47,779 bases of DNA from Prevotella sp. CAG:1092 (GCA_000436915.1 HF994194.1:58832-106610); one strand, 5' to 3'; numbered from the stretch's first letter, positions 1 through 9,282 are shown. Numbers and translations: made by a program. Notes: generated by a model from the letters alone, not told the origin.

Positions 1-71
1 CTAGATATATTATATTATATATTTTATAATTTTTTAATATAACAAATAATTAAAAATTAAGATAAATATAT

Positions 72-79
72 TATATTTG
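72..79 (+). promoter_or_regulatory. Putative -7 promoter element for the primase gene
   Basis: TATATTTG matches the Bacteroidetes -7 consensus TAnnTTTG and lies 46 nt before the primase start. No clear -33 TTTG is present at the usual distance, so support is moderate. Confidence 0.45.
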
Positions 80-125
80 CAACGATAAAAATTATAAATG
101 TTAACAAAAGTAAAAAATGTAAATT

Positions 126-1142
126 ATGAGTTTCGATAGCAATATATACGAGATTATTAATATTGTCGATGATATATTAGGGAAACCAAGACGAGATGCA
201 TCAGTAGAAGGATGGACAGAATATAATTGCCCTTGCTGTGCTGAAGAAAATGGAGGATTAGTAGACAATAAATATAATTTTTGTATTAACTATTCGAAAG
301 GAGTTTGTCATTGTTGGAAATGTAATACCAGTGGACGATTGTCGAAATACATTAAACAATATGGAGGTATAAACAAACTTCATGAATATAAAGAAATCGT
401 CAGAGATATCCGTAAATGTCAACAATACACTCTTGAGGACAATTTCATTAGCAATGATATCGATATATTGAAAAACGAAAATACAATATCGTTACCCGAC
501 GATTATATATCTTTAATTGGTAACGATACCCCCTATGCCAAAGAAGCCTTAGAATATTTGTATCGTCGAGGTATCGATGAAAAGATGATAAAAAGATTTA
601 ACATCGGATATACTAATAGATGGACAAAAGATTATAATATGAAAAATCGTATAATAATACCTTCTTATGACGAATTCGGCGAACTTAATTACTATGTTGC
701 AAGAGATTACACAGGAAAAAATAAGAAACGCAAATACAACAATCCTAACATTCCTAAGACGACTTATATTTTTAATGAAGGGATGATAAACTGGTATGAA
801 GACATCACAATCGTCGAAGGAGTGTTCGATCACATGGTGGTACCAAATTCAGTCGCTTTGCTCGGTAAGACATTAGACAAAGAAGATGCGTTATACAATG
901 CACTGTTAAATCGCTCAATGGCGAATATCAACATATTGTTGGACGATGACGCTATTAACGATGCAAAAAAATTATATTTTAAATTAGAAGAATCTCCTCT
1001 CAGTGGAAAAATAAGATTAATAGAATGTCCTAAAGGTTACGATGCCTCATTGTTATATCAACAATACGGTGTTAAGGGAATTAGAGAATTAATGAAAACA
1101 AGAAAGAAACTAAACATTTTCGAAAAAGTATTTAAGATATAA
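126..1142 (+). CDS. DNA primase (zinc finger + TOPRIM)
   Basis: Predicted replication primase making RNA primers on the lagging strand. An N-terminal zinc-binding module (CPCC near residues 35-38 and CHCWKC near 61-66) resembles the CHC2 finger of DnaG-type primases. A TOPRIM-like core follows: the acidic motif EGVFD near residue 231 and LLDDDA near 272 would bind catalytic metals. At 338 aa it is shorter than cellular DnaG and lacks an obvious helicase-interaction domain, as is common in phage primases. It starts at the first ATG after a promoter-like TATATTTG and ends in a hairpin shared with the convergent endolysin gene. I am confident of the primase family but not of a closer subfamily. 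Confidence 0.85.
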   Translation: MSFDSNIYEIINIVDDILGKPRRDASVEGWTEYNCPCCAEENGGLVDNKYNFCINYSKGVCHCWKCNTSGRLSKYIKQYGGINKLHEYKEIVRDIRKCQQYTLEDNFISNDIDILKNENTISLPDDYISLIGNDTPYAKEALEYLYRRGIDEKMIKRFNIGYTNRWTKDYNMKNRIIIPSYDEFGELNYYVARDYTGKNKKRKYNNPNIPKTTYIFNEGMINWYEDITIVEGVFDHMVVPNSVALLGKTLDKEDALYNALLNRSMANINILLDDDAINDAKKLYFKLEESPLSGKIRLIECPKGYDASLLYQQYGVKGIRELMKTRKKLNIFEKVFKI

Positions 1143-1168
1143 AAGGTTAGGAAATCCTAACCTTTTTT
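1141..1168. terminator. Bidirectional hairpin terminator
   Basis: A 12-bp perfect stem, AAAAGGTTAGGA / TCCTAACCTTTT with a 2-nt AA loop, ends in T's on either strand. It sits between the convergent primase and endolysin genes. The endolysin stop codon lies inside it. Confidence 0.85.
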
Positions 1169-1834
1169 CGTCAATAATTGCACGACATCATAAATAAAAC
1201 TCAGTATCTTAGGTATAATACCGTTAATATTTGCCGAAGTAAATAAGACGTTGAACGAAGATGAACAAGTCTTAGTCGTTTTATTTACACGATTTAACCA
1301 TCCATTTAAGAATTTCTTCTGCGACGGATTATTGCGAGCAATACTATTGTAGTATTGACGACGTTGTTTAATAAATTCTTGCTCCAACAGTTTTATCTTG
1401 TCCCCATTAACATATTTAAGAGTATTCGAACCGATAATTCCGTCAACAGTTAAATTGACATTGTAGACATTATTTATTGATTTTTGTAATAATTTCGCCG
1501 ATGTCTTAATACCTGCGTTGACACCATGACAAAATAAGTGTCCTGCGATTAATAAACTATTAATTTTATCACACTTTAGGGGGAGGTAATATGAATTATA
1601 ATAATATTCTTTTACTGCGTCGTCGAGATTCTTATTGTGAATAATTGCGTTATACTTTATTGGCTTATTTTTATCAATGATTTGCCATCCTTTCCACGAA
1701 GGATTATACGCCCTTGAAATACCACGATAGGTTTCTCTACCTTTATCTCCAATGGTCTGTTTTTCACTGCCGGAACTATAACCACCTTCGTGACTTAGAA
1801 CCATATTGATTAACTTAATTGCTCTATCGGTCAT
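1157..1834 (-). CDS. Endolysin, GH108-type N-acetylmuramidase
   Basis: Predicted peptidoglycan hydrolase for host lysis. The N-terminus has the LSHEGGYS motif of the GH108 lysozyme family, whose Glu is catalytic, followed by the family pattern GDKGRETYRGIS and a helical region like the PG-binding_3 half (LTVDGIIGSNT near residue 135). The core occupies about residues 1-185. The C-terminus (about 195-220) is hydrophobic (IIPKILSFIYDVVQLL), which could be a membrane-associating helix. It is the only minus-strand gene in the first 16 kb and converges on the primase. It starts at the only suitable ATG. Family assignment is from recognised motifs. Confidence 0.83.
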   Translation of the reverse strand: MTDRAIKLINMVLSHEGGYSSGSEKQTIGDKGRETYRGISRAYNPSWKGWQIIDKNKPIKYNAIIHNKNLDDAVKEYYYNSYYLPLKCDKINSLLIAGHLFCHGVNAGIKTSAKLLQKSINNVYNVNLTVDGIIGSNTLKYVNGDKIKLLEQEFIKQRRQYYNSIARNNPSQKKFLNGWLNRVNKTTKTCSSSFNVLFTSANINGIIPKILSFIYDVVQLLTKKG

Positions 1835-1892
1835 TTATTATTTTTATACTTATTTTAATATAAATATCGGCTTCAATAAACTTGTAAAGAAC

Positions 1893-1900
1893 TATATTTG
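1893..1900 (+). promoter_or_regulatory. Putative -7 promoter element
   Basis: TATATTTG followed by TAACG lies 22 nt before the next plus-strand start, in the divergent gap after the endolysin start. The -33 element is not clear. Confidence 0.45.
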
Positions 1901-1921
1901 TAACGAAAATACACTTTCAAT

Positions 1922-2251
1922 ATGCAGATTAAAATTGAATTAAATGATAGACTATATAATGATATACTTTTAAAGATAAACGAAACGGATATTACGGTCG
2001 AAGATTATTTGGTGGGTATCATCGAAGATAAATTTTACACTGAAAAATATGGCGACCTTAATCTCATATTAAACGATACAACCACGGAAGAATCGTCTCG
2101 AAAGACAACGAATACAGTAACAGTCGAAAAAGATAAATGTGTCGAGAAAAAAAGAGAAGAGAAAACAGCAATACCAATAGTCGCAAATGAGGCTATTAAT
2201 GATAATGCTTCTAAATACCGAAGAACAACAAGGGTAATAAAAAGTAAATAA
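1922..2251 (+). CDS. Hypothetical protein, small charged
   Basis: I do not recognise this 109-aa protein. The first 45 residues predict strand-helix-helix (MQIKIELNDRLYNDILLK, then an acidic helix). The rest is hydrophilic and ends in a basic tail (YRRTTRVIKSK). The shape is compatible with a small DNA-binding or accessory protein, but no motif proves this. It stops 2 nt before the SbcC-like gene and is probably cotranscribed with it from the promoter at 1893. Confidence 0.6.
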   Translation: MQIKIELNDRLYNDILLKINETDITVEDYLVGIIEDKFYTEKYGDLNLILNDTTTEESSRKTTNTVTVEKDKCVEKKREEKTAIPIVANEAINDNASKYRRTTRVIKSK

Positions 2252-2253
2252 TT

Positions 2254-4626
2254 ATGGATTACAATATTCAACCGACAGACCGATTAGTCTTTGATGTCGA
2301 AATGTATCAAGTTGACTATAACGAACAGAAATTAAAGAGTCTCCGTAAAGAAATTGCGGAAAAGTATAATGTACCACTTAAGAACGTAGAAATTAATTTC
2401 AATCCAATAACAGTAAAAGATGATGGTACACCGATATCATTAGCATCTGATATTGTCAACAATATTCAAGATCCTCAATTCCAACAGAAATTGATGGGCG
2501 AATACATTACACTTAAAGAAATAAAGGATGTAAAACTTGATGATATTATCGAGATTGATAATACAATTAATGCCCATATAAATTTCGATGTATACTCTAA
2601 ATATCGTAGTTATAAGATAAAATATGCAAAGTGGGACAATTATTTATCTTACGGTAAAGGTAACTATTTCGATTTTACGAAGTTGAATGGAATCGTACTA
2701 TTAAATGGTGAACCTGAAAATCAATGCGGCAAAAGTACTTTTGCCATTGATCTGTTGCGTTTTGCCTTATTCGGTAAATCTCCCAAATGCCCTACGTTAG
2801 ACAATGTATTTAACATTTACCTTGACGATGAGACAGAAGCAATCGTCGAAGTTGGAATCGAGATAGAAGGTGTCGATTATGTAATTAGACGAACAATAAC
2901 AAGACCGTCAGCAAAGAAACGGACAACCCGTAGTAAGTGTAAACAAAAAGTCGAGTATTTTAAGTTGTTAAACGGAGAATACGAATTAATTGAGAACTGT
3001 GAAGGAGAAAGCGGTACACAAACGAATAATTTGATACGAGAATCTGTCGGTAATGTTGAAGACTTCAATCTGGTAATTTCTGCAACGAGAAAAACTCTCG
3101 ATAATCTGTTGGATATGGGTCAAACGGATAAAGGAAAATTATTCTCTCGATGGTTAGGATTACTTTCAATAGAAGAAAAAGAAAAAATTGCAAAAGATGA
3201 GTACAAAAAATTAAGTAAGGATTTATTATCAAATCGGTATGATAAAACGACCCTTGAGTCCGAAATAAAGGATATGAACGCTGTTATCTCATCAAATAAT
3301 GCCAAGATTGTAACCCTTGAAGAAAAGCTTAACAATTCTAATGATAATATTAACCGACTGAACATCGAAAAGAATCGAATACAATCAGAACGAAAAGAAA
3401 TACGACAAGAATTAATTCGGATAGATATAACAACGATAGAAAAAAATATAAATTCATTAGAAAACGAAAAAGACACCAAGTCAAAGGAACTGATACAATC
3501 AAAGAAAGAATACGAGATAGTAAAAGATGCCGTATTTGACGAGACATTATATCGGAGATACGCAGACGAAAGGCAGTCTTTGATAAACTTAAATGCCGAA
3601 ATTAAAGGACAGATTAAGGTCATACGTTCAAACATCTCTAAGATAGAAAATCTTATTGAGCAGAAAATATGTCCTAATTGTCATCAACCGATCGATATTG
3701 ATATGCAGACTTCGACTATAAATTCGAACAACGATGAAATAAACCGAATGATTGCACAAGGAGTATCGAACAAGGGAAGGATAGACGAAATTACGAAAGT
3801 CCTTGAACAAATGGAAAAACAAAAGGCAAATTTGCAATATAGAGCAACTTTGGAATTCAAGATATCGGCTATTGATGTACAGATAAAAAACATTTGTATG
3901 CAAATTGATAATTATAACCGTCAAAAAAACGATATCGAGACAAATAAAGATAACATTAAATATAATAACGAAATAGATAATAAAATCCGTATCTGTGATG
4001 ACAGTATTAGAACGGAAAATAACATTAAGGAACAACTCATCCGTGAAATACAATCGTACAAGTCAGAAAATAAAAACTATGAAATCGAAATTAAAAATCA
4101 TAGTCTTGTAATTGATAAATTGATAAGTGAAGAAAAAATTATCCGTAATTGGAATATTTATCAAGAACTCGTCGGTAAAAACGGCATCGTAAAAATCGTA
4201 CTAAAGAACGCATTACCGATAATAAACAATGAAGTAAAAAGATTACTTGATGGTCTATGCGATTTCGATGTGGTAATGTCGGTTTCCGAAAATAACATGA
4301 TACATCTCGATATGTTAAGGGATGGCAAACTAATAGATCTTGGAACCGGAGCAAGTGGGTTTGAAAGCACGATAGCATCGTTAGCATTGAGGGCCGCCCT
4401 AAGTAGTATCGCTTTATTACCTTCGCCAAACTTTTTGACCTTAGATGAAATATTAGCAGGCATTAGTGCCGAAAATATGGAAAATATAATAACTCTTTAC
4501 AAGAGAATATTAAATCGTTATGATTTTATCCTTCATATCTGTCATGACCCTGCTTTAGTTGACTACCATAACAAGATAGTCACTGTAACAAAGAAGAATA
4601 ATGTTTCAATTATATCTTTAAAATAA
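2254..4626 (+). CDS. SbcC/Rad50/gp46-like recombination ATPase
   Basis: Predicted SMC-like ATPase subunit of a recombination nuclease, equivalent to T4 gp46 or SbcC. Walker A lies near residue 155 (GEPENQCGKST). Two long coiled-coil arms flank a zinc hook CPNCHQ near residue 472. An ABC signature-like region (GTGASGFES) and Walker B (FLTLDEILAG) lie near residues 700-730. It is odd in having about 130 residues before the usual ATPase start, containing no motif I recognise. The nuclease partner (SbcD/gp47) is not visible in this window and may lie upstream. The adjacent primase and sigma genes fit a replication/late-expression cluster. Confidence 0.88.
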   Translation: MDYNIQPTDRLVFDVEMYQVDYNEQKLKSLRKEIAEKYNVPLKNVEINFNPITVKDDGTPISLASDIVNNIQDPQFQQKLMGEYITLKEIKDVKLDDIIEIDNTINAHINFDVYSKYRSYKIKYAKWDNYLSYGKGNYFDFTKLNGIVLLNGEPENQCGKSTFAIDLLRFALFGKSPKCPTLDNVFNIYLDDETEAIVEVGIEIEGVDYVIRRTITRPSAKKRTTRSKCKQKVEYFKLLNGEYELIENCEGESGTQTNNLIRESVGNVEDFNLVISATRKTLDNLLDMGQTDKGKLFSRWLGLLSIEEKEKIAKDEYKKLSKDLLSNRYDKTTLESEIKDMNAVISSNNAKIVTLEEKLNNSNDNINRLNIEKNRIQSERKEIRQELIRIDITTIEKNINSLENEKDTKSKELIQSKKEYEIVKDAVFDETLYRRYADERQSLINLNAEIKGQIKVIRSNISKIENLIEQKICPNCHQPIDIDMQTSTINSNNDEINRMIAQGVSNKGRIDEITKVLEQMEKQKANLQYRATLEFKISAIDVQIKNICMQIDNYNRQKNDIETNKDNIKYNNEIDNKIRICDDSIRTENNIKEQLIREIQSYKSENKNYEIEIKNHSLVIDKLISEEKIIRNWNIYQELVGKNGIVKIVLKNALPIINNEVKRLLDGLCDFDVVMSVSENNMIHLDMLRDGKLIDLGTGASGFESTIASLALRAALSSIALLPSPNFLTLDEILAGISAENMENIITLYKRILNRYDFILHICHDPALVDYHNKIVTVTKKNNVSIISLK

Positions 4627-4646
4627 TTCATAATCTCTTATATTAC

Positions 4647-5348
4647 ATGCCAAGAACCATTAAATGGGAATATGTAAAAGAACTTGATAAATATTTCTCT
4701 GAGATAAAACATTTCAAGACCCTTTCACGACAGGAAGAAAGGGCACTTGGAATGAAAATACAGAGAGGAGACAAAAGTGCCTTAAATAAATTAGTCAACC
4801 ACAACCTTAAATTCGTTGTATCAATTGCAAAAAAATATCGAGACAGGGGAGTACCTTTTGAAGATTTAATTTCAGAGGGAAATATGGGATTATACCATGC
4901 AGCAGAAAAATACGATGGCCGTAGGGAGACAAAATTCATCACATATGCCGTATGGTGGATCAAAAACTCAATTAACGAGATAATTAAAGATTATGCTTCG
5001 AATAATGAGATAAACGTCGATGATTTTATCTTTGATAAAAAGAAAAGTGTTGAATATCATCAAGAACTGATTAATGAAGAATTTGAAGAAGAACTTAATA
5101 ATATACAAAGCCGTAATGATAGTGTTGAAGAACTTCTTAAGTGTCTCCAAGAAAGAGAACGAAAAATTGTAACAATGTTTTTTGGACTAAAAGGGACAAA
5201 AGAGATGAATTTAGACGAAATCGGTCAAAGTATGAGCCTTTCAATGGAAAGGGTTCGTCAAATAAAAGATGTCGCATTAATTAAATTAAAATCGAATGTA
5301 TTAATGATGAATAACGATTTCTTTAAGGAAATTAAGGAATTATGTTAA
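4647..5348 (+). CDS. RNA polymerase sigma factor, sigma-70 family (first)
   Basis: Predicted phage sigma factor directing host RNA polymerase. Region 1.2 is near residues 5-35, region 2 (core binding and -10 melting) near 45-115 with the hallmark YAVWWIKNSI, and region 4 helix-turn-helix near 165-225 (LDEIGQSMSLSMERVRQIK). Region 3 is largely replaced by an acidic linker, which makes the protein short (233 aa). It follows the SbcC-like gene by 20 nt. A second, longer sigma factor lies at 46677-47543, so the phage probably switches promoter classes in stages. Confidence 0.9.
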   Translation: MPRTIKWEYVKELDKYFSEIKHFKTLSRQEERALGMKIQRGDKSALNKLVNHNLKFVVSIAKKYRDRGVPFEDLISEGNMGLYHAAEKYDGRRETKFITYAVWWIKNSINEIIKDYASNNEINVDDFIFDKKKSVEYHQELINEEFEEELNNIQSRNDSVEELLKCLQERERKIVTMFFGLKGTKEMNLDEIGQSMSLSMERVRQIKDVALIKLKSNVLMMNNDFFKEIKELC

Positions 5349-5385
5349 ATATAATATTTATAATTACAATTTAATTTTTAATAAT

Positions 5386-5703
5386 ATGGCTAAAACTAAG
5401 AATAACAAAAAGAACATGGAAGAACCAAAAGAAATTAATGAACTGTCTGAAGAAGTCATTAAGGACAATACACCCGAAGATACAACGGTCAAAATAGAAG
5501 ATGAAGAAACACCGTTGACCATTACGGAAGAACCAAAAGAAATTGACGAGCAGTCTGAAGAAGTTAATCCGTCTCTGAAAGAAGAAGAGACATCGTTTCC
5601 CGATGACGTACAGGAAGGAGTAACAGACAAAGACGACATTAATACCGTTGAGAAAAATGCCGTTTTCGGCAGCAATTGGATGAGTCATGGCATCACATGC
5701 TAA
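5386..5703 (+). CDS. Hypothetical acidic protein with internal repeat
   Basis: This 105-aa, very acidic, low-complexity protein holds two copies of a 13-residue unit (EEPKEINELSEEV and EEPKEIDEQSEEV, near residues 12 and 46). It ends in a non-acidic tail NWMSHGITC. It is probably disordered. I cannot assign a function. It lies between the sigma gene and another hypothetical gene on the same strand. Confidence 0.65.
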   Translation: MAKTKNNKKNMEEPKEINELSEEVIKDNTPEDTTVKIEDEETPLTITEEPKEIDEQSEEVNPSLKEEETSFPDDVQEGVTDKDDINTVEKNAVFGSNWMSHGITC

Positions 5704-5732
5704 AATAATTCTCGATTAATGATAGTAATAGG

Positions 5733-6176
5733 ATGGAAAAAGGGTATATAGATATAAAGAAATCTTTCGACGCATTCGAAAGACTTAATCGTAAAACCAT
5801 ATCGGAAGCGGTCGATGAAAAGAATGATACTGATGGTGTACCGTATTCACAAAACGATCAGATAATGACCAATTCGACCGAAACGTGCAAAACCCAATTT
5901 GGTGCCGATTTTAGCGACCATACGGACCCTAGTCCGATGTTATATTATCCTTCCGACGGTGATGTCGTATTAAGCGGAACAATACCTTCCCTCAACAATG
6001 CGAAATTCCAATTCAGATATAAGGACAGCTCATTCGGCTGTTATTTTTGGTCAGATTCATTAGTTTTAAATGATGATAATGTAAGAAAATTAAGTCGCAT
6101 AAATGGTGTATATAAAAATTGGTGTCAAGAATTAGAAACATCAGAAGATATAAAGCCAATTGGCTATAAAGGTTAA
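5733..6176 (+). CDS. Hypothetical phage protein
   Basis: This 147-aa soluble protein is unrecognised. Residues 1-55 are helical and polar; residues 65-130 look beta-rich with aromatics (FQFRYKDSSFGCYFWSD). No membrane segment or catalytic motif is visible. It is followed by a strong terminator hairpin, so it closes the transcription unit that includes the first sigma gene. Confidence 0.65.
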   Translation: MEKGYIDIKKSFDAFERLNRKTISEAVDEKNDTDGVPYSQNDQIMTNSTETCKTQFGADFSDHTDPSPMLYYPSDGDVVLSGTIPSLNNAKFQFRYKDSSFGCYFWSDSLVLNDDNVRKLSRINGVYKNWCQELETSEDIKPIGYKG

Positions 6177-6193
6177 ATAGTCTTATTTTCGTT

Positions 6194-6235
6194 AAAAACC
6201 GTATTTTGTTAAAAGACATAATACGGTTTTTATTT
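6194..6235 (+). terminator. Rho-independent terminator
   Basis: A 12-bp perfect stem AAAAACCGTATT / AATACGGTTTTT with a 14-nt loop is followed by T-rich sequence after the gene ending at 6176. Confidence 0.85.
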
Positions 6236-6270
6236 TTTATACAATACTTATATATAAAAGTAATGTATAC

Positions 6271-6486
6271 ATGAAGAGGTTAACGATAGATGAGATTTAT
6301 CATAAAATAGATGAAGAATTATCGAGATCCGACATACGGGCAATGATAAATAACAGTATCGAGGATTTTTTAAAAGAAAGAGAGTTTGAAAAACGAATAA
6401 AAGAAATTGTCGCCGACGTTTTTGAAACATACTTTAAAAATATGTACACAAAAAGAGGCTTCTGGAAAAATAGTTTAATGAGATAA
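6271..6486 (+). CDS. Small hypothetical protein
   Basis: This 71-aa, mostly helical, highly charged protein (EFEKRIKEIVADVFETYF) ends in a basic tail KRGFWKNSLMR. No known domain is visible. It is followed 4 nt later by the next gene, so the two are likely cotranscribed. Confidence 0.6.
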   Translation: MKRLTIDEIYHKIDEELSRSDIRAMINNSIEDFLKEREFEKRIKEIVADVFETYFKNMYTKRGFWKNSLMR

Positions 6487-6490
6487 TAAA

Positions 6491-7567
6491 ATGGAAGATA
6501 TTAAAGAACGCTTACGATCATATATAGCACAGAATAGAAAGAGATGTTTTGCCTTAAGAGATTGGCTGATATTAAAGGGTGAAACATACACTTTTAATGA
6601 AGCCTTGACAAGTATATACGAGGCGGCTTCAGGTAATTTTAATACCATTAGTGACATCATCGACCATTTAACTGAAAAACGCAAGGTACAAGGAAGGACA
6701 CAGGTGTACTCCAACAATGACACCGATTTAATCGGTTTAAAACGTGATGAAAACGGTAAAGTAGTACTATTCGGTTACAATCCAAATGCATCATTACAAC
6801 TTAAGGGACAGCATAATCCGCATAATAATCGTATCTTTAGGAAAAGTGACGACCAGGTAAGTAAAACATACCAAAATTCAGAGGAAAAGATACTCAATCT
6901 TGGTGCTCAAGTTAGAGAATTATATCCGGGGGCAAGCAACCATGATATTACATTCATAATGCAGGCAATAAAGAAATACGCCGAACGAAGGCATATCAAT
7001 ACGGATAAAGTCATTAATGGTATAAAAAAAGGCCGTTACGAGTATGATGAACAACTTGACAGAATAGTTCCTAAAACAGATGAATGCATTCGCCGTACAA
7101 TTATAATCGACGATTATCTTGTTGAGGCAATTGCAGACGAATTAAATATGACCGAATATAAGTTCAATTCAAATATTCGTCAATTCTTACATGACTTATT
7201 GGTGAAACCATCTGAAGCTAAAGTCCCTCTTATTTTTAAACAGTTCGGTTATAATCGGAGTATGTTGATATATTACTTAAAAAAAGCCGACTTAATAAGA
7301 AAAGCTGAAAGAATTTCAGACCGTGATAGTGACGGAAATCCCAAGACGGCAACAATGATAATTAAATACCAAGTACCAAAAAAACATTTTGAAAGAAAAT
7401 TACATAAATTATATATAAGATTATTCGAGGATAATTCGTCCAAAACGAAAGGTATCTGTGAAGATGGTGAAGGTGCAACGACGTGTGATGCATCATCAGG
7501 TCAGTTTTCACAACCACTATTTCCGATACAGCGAAGAACCTTCAATAAGACATCATTGGGTTGTTAA
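6491..7567 (+). CDS. Hypothetical phage protein next to TnpB insertion
   Basis: This 358-aa protein is unrecognised. It has a helical N-terminus, a central basic region and a C-terminal tail with GEGATT followed by SSGQFSQPLF. That tail pattern reappears in a reading frame beyond the TnpB element (8934-9131: GEDTTT followed by NYQYSTPF). The gene may therefore once have been followed by, or been part of, a related gene that the insertion truncated. The last residues (RRTFNKTSLGC) might come from the insertion edge. The function is unknown; the neighbours suggest a structural or assembly gene. Confidence 0.65.
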   Translation: MEDIKERLRSYIAQNRKRCFALRDWLILKGETYTFNEALTSIYEAASGNFNTISDIIDHLTEKRKVQGRTQVYSNNDTDLIGLKRDENGKVVLFGYNPNASLQLKGQHNPHNNRIFRKSDDQVSKTYQNSEEKILNLGAQVRELYPGASNHDITFIMQAIKKYAERRHINTDKVINGIKKGRYEYDEQLDRIVPKTDECIRRTIIIDDYLVEAIADELNMTEYKFNSNIRQFLHDLLVKPSEAKVPLIFKQFGYNRSMLIYYLKKADLIRKAERISDRDSDGNPKTATMIIKYQVPKKHFERKLHKLYIRLFEDNSSKTKGICEDGEGATTCDASSGQFSQPLFPIQRRTFNKTSLGC

Positions 7568-7667
7568 CTGTTCATTAAAAATTTAATAAAGACTAATAAT
7601 TTTTATCATTTTTTATTTAACTTAATATTTATATATAGAAAGGGGTTATATACCCCACAATTGATTT

Positions 7668-8915
7668 ATGATATTACGAGCAATTAAAATAAGATTATAC
7701 CCAAACAAAACGCAAGAACAAACACTTAATAAGTTGCTTGGATGCTATCGTTTCGTCTACAACCAAATGCTTGCTCTAAAACAAAATGCTTATAATAGAG
7801 ATAAATCAAACATTGGATTATGTGAATTATCCAAATTCTTTCACGGAACATTACTCAAAAAGGATGAATATTCGTGGTTGAAAGAACAAAATACAAAGGT
7901 AATGAAGCAAGCCATAAGACAGATGTTGTCTGCCTATGATGGTTTCTTTAAACTTGGTAAAGGATTTCCAAAATTTAAATCCAAGCATGATAACAACTCG
8001 GCATTGTTCCCTTACGAAGCAATATCAAAATCAAATTTATTTGAAACAAGACATATTTCCTTAACAAAATCTCTGAAGCATATTAAATTCCATTGTTCAA
8101 ATCTCTATTTTGAGAGATTGCAAAAATATAAGGATAATATCAAGAGTGCTACCTTATCGAAAACCAAGAGCGGTAAGTTCTACTTGTCAGTCCTCATATC
8201 AATGAACGAAGAAGAATTTAAGCAATTCAGACATACTAATAACAAAGTCGGCATTGACCTTGGTGTTAAGGATTTTATAATCACTTCCGATGGAGAGGTG
8301 TTTGAAAACAAACACTTTTTCAAAAAAAGTGAGGACAAAATCAAGAAACTGCAAAGGCGACTTTCCAAGAAAGCTAAAGGTTCAAACAATAGAAATAAAA
8401 TAAGAATTAAAATTGCGAAGGAATTTGAACATTTAACAAATCAAAGGATGGATTATATCCATAATGCAGTTAATTCATTATTAAGTACCTATGATTATAT
8501 TTTCATAGAAAATCTTAATGTTCAAGGAATGCTGAAAAACCACAAGTTGGCAAAAGCCATTCAAGAACTTGGGTTCTACGCATTCAAGAACACATTGAAG
8601 AATAAGGCAATGATGAACGACAAGTTTGTCATTGAAGTTGACCGTTGGTTTGCAAGTTCAAAGACATGTCATAAGTGTGGCTATGTTTACAAGAACTTGA
8701 CACTTGGTGAGCGAAAGTGGAGTTGTCCTATATGTGGTGAGCATCATGACAGAGATTTGAATGCCGCAATGAATATATTGATTGAGGGAAATAAGATATT
8801 AGTAGGTAGCCGTACTGCCGAATTTACGCTTGTGGAAAAACCAACTGTGGATGGCCGAACGATTTCGTTCCTAAAAAGCAGTGTTTCGTTGAAACAAGAA
8901 ATAAAAACTAAGTAA
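7668..8915 (+). CDS. tnpB: TnpB RNA-guided nuclease
   Basis: This 415-aa TnpB, the ancestor family of Cas12, is guided by an omega RNA from its own 3' end. It has all RuvC catalytic acidic residues: D in GIDLGVKD near residue 195, E in IFIENLNV near 280 and D in HDRDLNAAMN near 362. A zinc finger with CHKCG (near 334) and CPICG (near 354) is also present. It looks intact and probably active. The 3' coding end (SRTAEF...VSLKQE) is typical of the omega-RNA overlap region. Confidence 0.93.
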   Translation: MILRAIKIRLYPNKTQEQTLNKLLGCYRFVYNQMLALKQNAYNRDKSNIGLCELSKFFHGTLLKKDEYSWLKEQNTKVMKQAIRQMLSAYDGFFKLGKGFPKFKSKHDNNSALFPYEAISKSNLFETRHISLTKSLKHIKFHCSNLYFERLQKYKDNIKSATLSKTKSGKFYLSVLISMNEEEFKQFRHTNNKVGIDLGVKDFIITSDGEVFENKHFFKKSEDKIKKLQRRLSKKAKGSNNRNKIRIKIAKEFEHLTNQRMDYIHNAVNSLLSTYDYIFIENLNVQGMLKNHKLAKAIQELGFYAFKNTLKNKAMMNDKFVIEVDRWFASSKTCHKCGYVYKNLTLGERKWSCPICGEHHDRDLNAAMNILIEGNKILVGSRTAEFTLVEKPTVDGRTISFLKSSVSLKQEIKTK

Positions 8916-8940
8916 ACTCATAGTTTTTCTTAGATTTTTA
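8780..8940 (+). ncRNA. Putative omega RNA at the tnpB 3' end
   Basis: In this family the guide scaffold overlaps the end of tnpB and runs into the right flank. Here the region holds several short inverted repeats, including AAAAACTA / TAGTTTTT (8903-8910 / 8921-8928). The boundaries are inferred from family knowledge. Confidence 0.4.
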
Positions 8941-9131
8941 TATACGGTGAGGATACGACGACATTCAACACAGTTAATTACCAATATTCGACACCGTTTA
9001 TTGGTGATGAAGAAACTGTAAAGAAAAAAAAATGGAAAAGGAGATTCGATATCCGTAAATTATTAAATAATAACTGTATAATTCAACTATTTATATGTAT
9101 ATTGACGATGAATTCAATAAAAGTCGAATAA
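8934..9131 (+). pseudogene. Start-less remnant of a phage gene beyond TnpB
   Basis: This is an open frame of 65 codons preceded by a TAG stop and without a plausible start. It encodes GEDTTT ... NYQYSTPFIGDEE followed by a basic stretch KKKKWKRRFDIRKLL. The front resembles the C-terminal tail of the gene at 6491-7567. It is most likely the end of a gene cut off by the TnpB insertion. Confidence 0.5.
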
Positions 9132-9271
9132 TCGATACAATATTAGAAATTTCGCAAGAACGAGAAGAACTCGAAAACAACAATAAATTGGATAAAGCGA
9201 AAGAAATGGAATCCATTTACCGACAATTTTACCAAGGACTGAAATTGTGTACAGGAAATTATAAATTATAA
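9095..9271 (+). CDS. Small hypothetical protein (58 aa)
   Basis: The ORF starts at ATG 9095 (MYIDDEFNKSRIIDTILEIS) and predicts one long charged helix with an EREELENNN stretch. It overlaps the end of the remnant at 8934-9131 in another frame and precedes the next gene by 11 nt. Spacing and codon use look like a real phage gene. Function unknown. Confidence 0.55.
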   Translation: MYIDDEFNKSRIIDTILEISQEREELENNNKLDKAKEMESIYRQFYQGLKLCTGNYKL

Positions 9272-9282
9272 ATTATAATAAG

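Larger units (their letters stand above)
7630..8943 (+). mobile_element. TnpB-only IS605-family element (approximate ends)
   Basis: The element has a complete tnpB without a TnpA transposase. It begins near a hairpin GGGGTTATATACCCC (about 7641-7655) and ends near an A/T-rich hairpin at 8903-8928. Both flanks contain TTTATATA-like sequence. The exact ends are not fixed by the sequence. Without TnpA it would need a transposase in trans. Confidence 0.6.
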
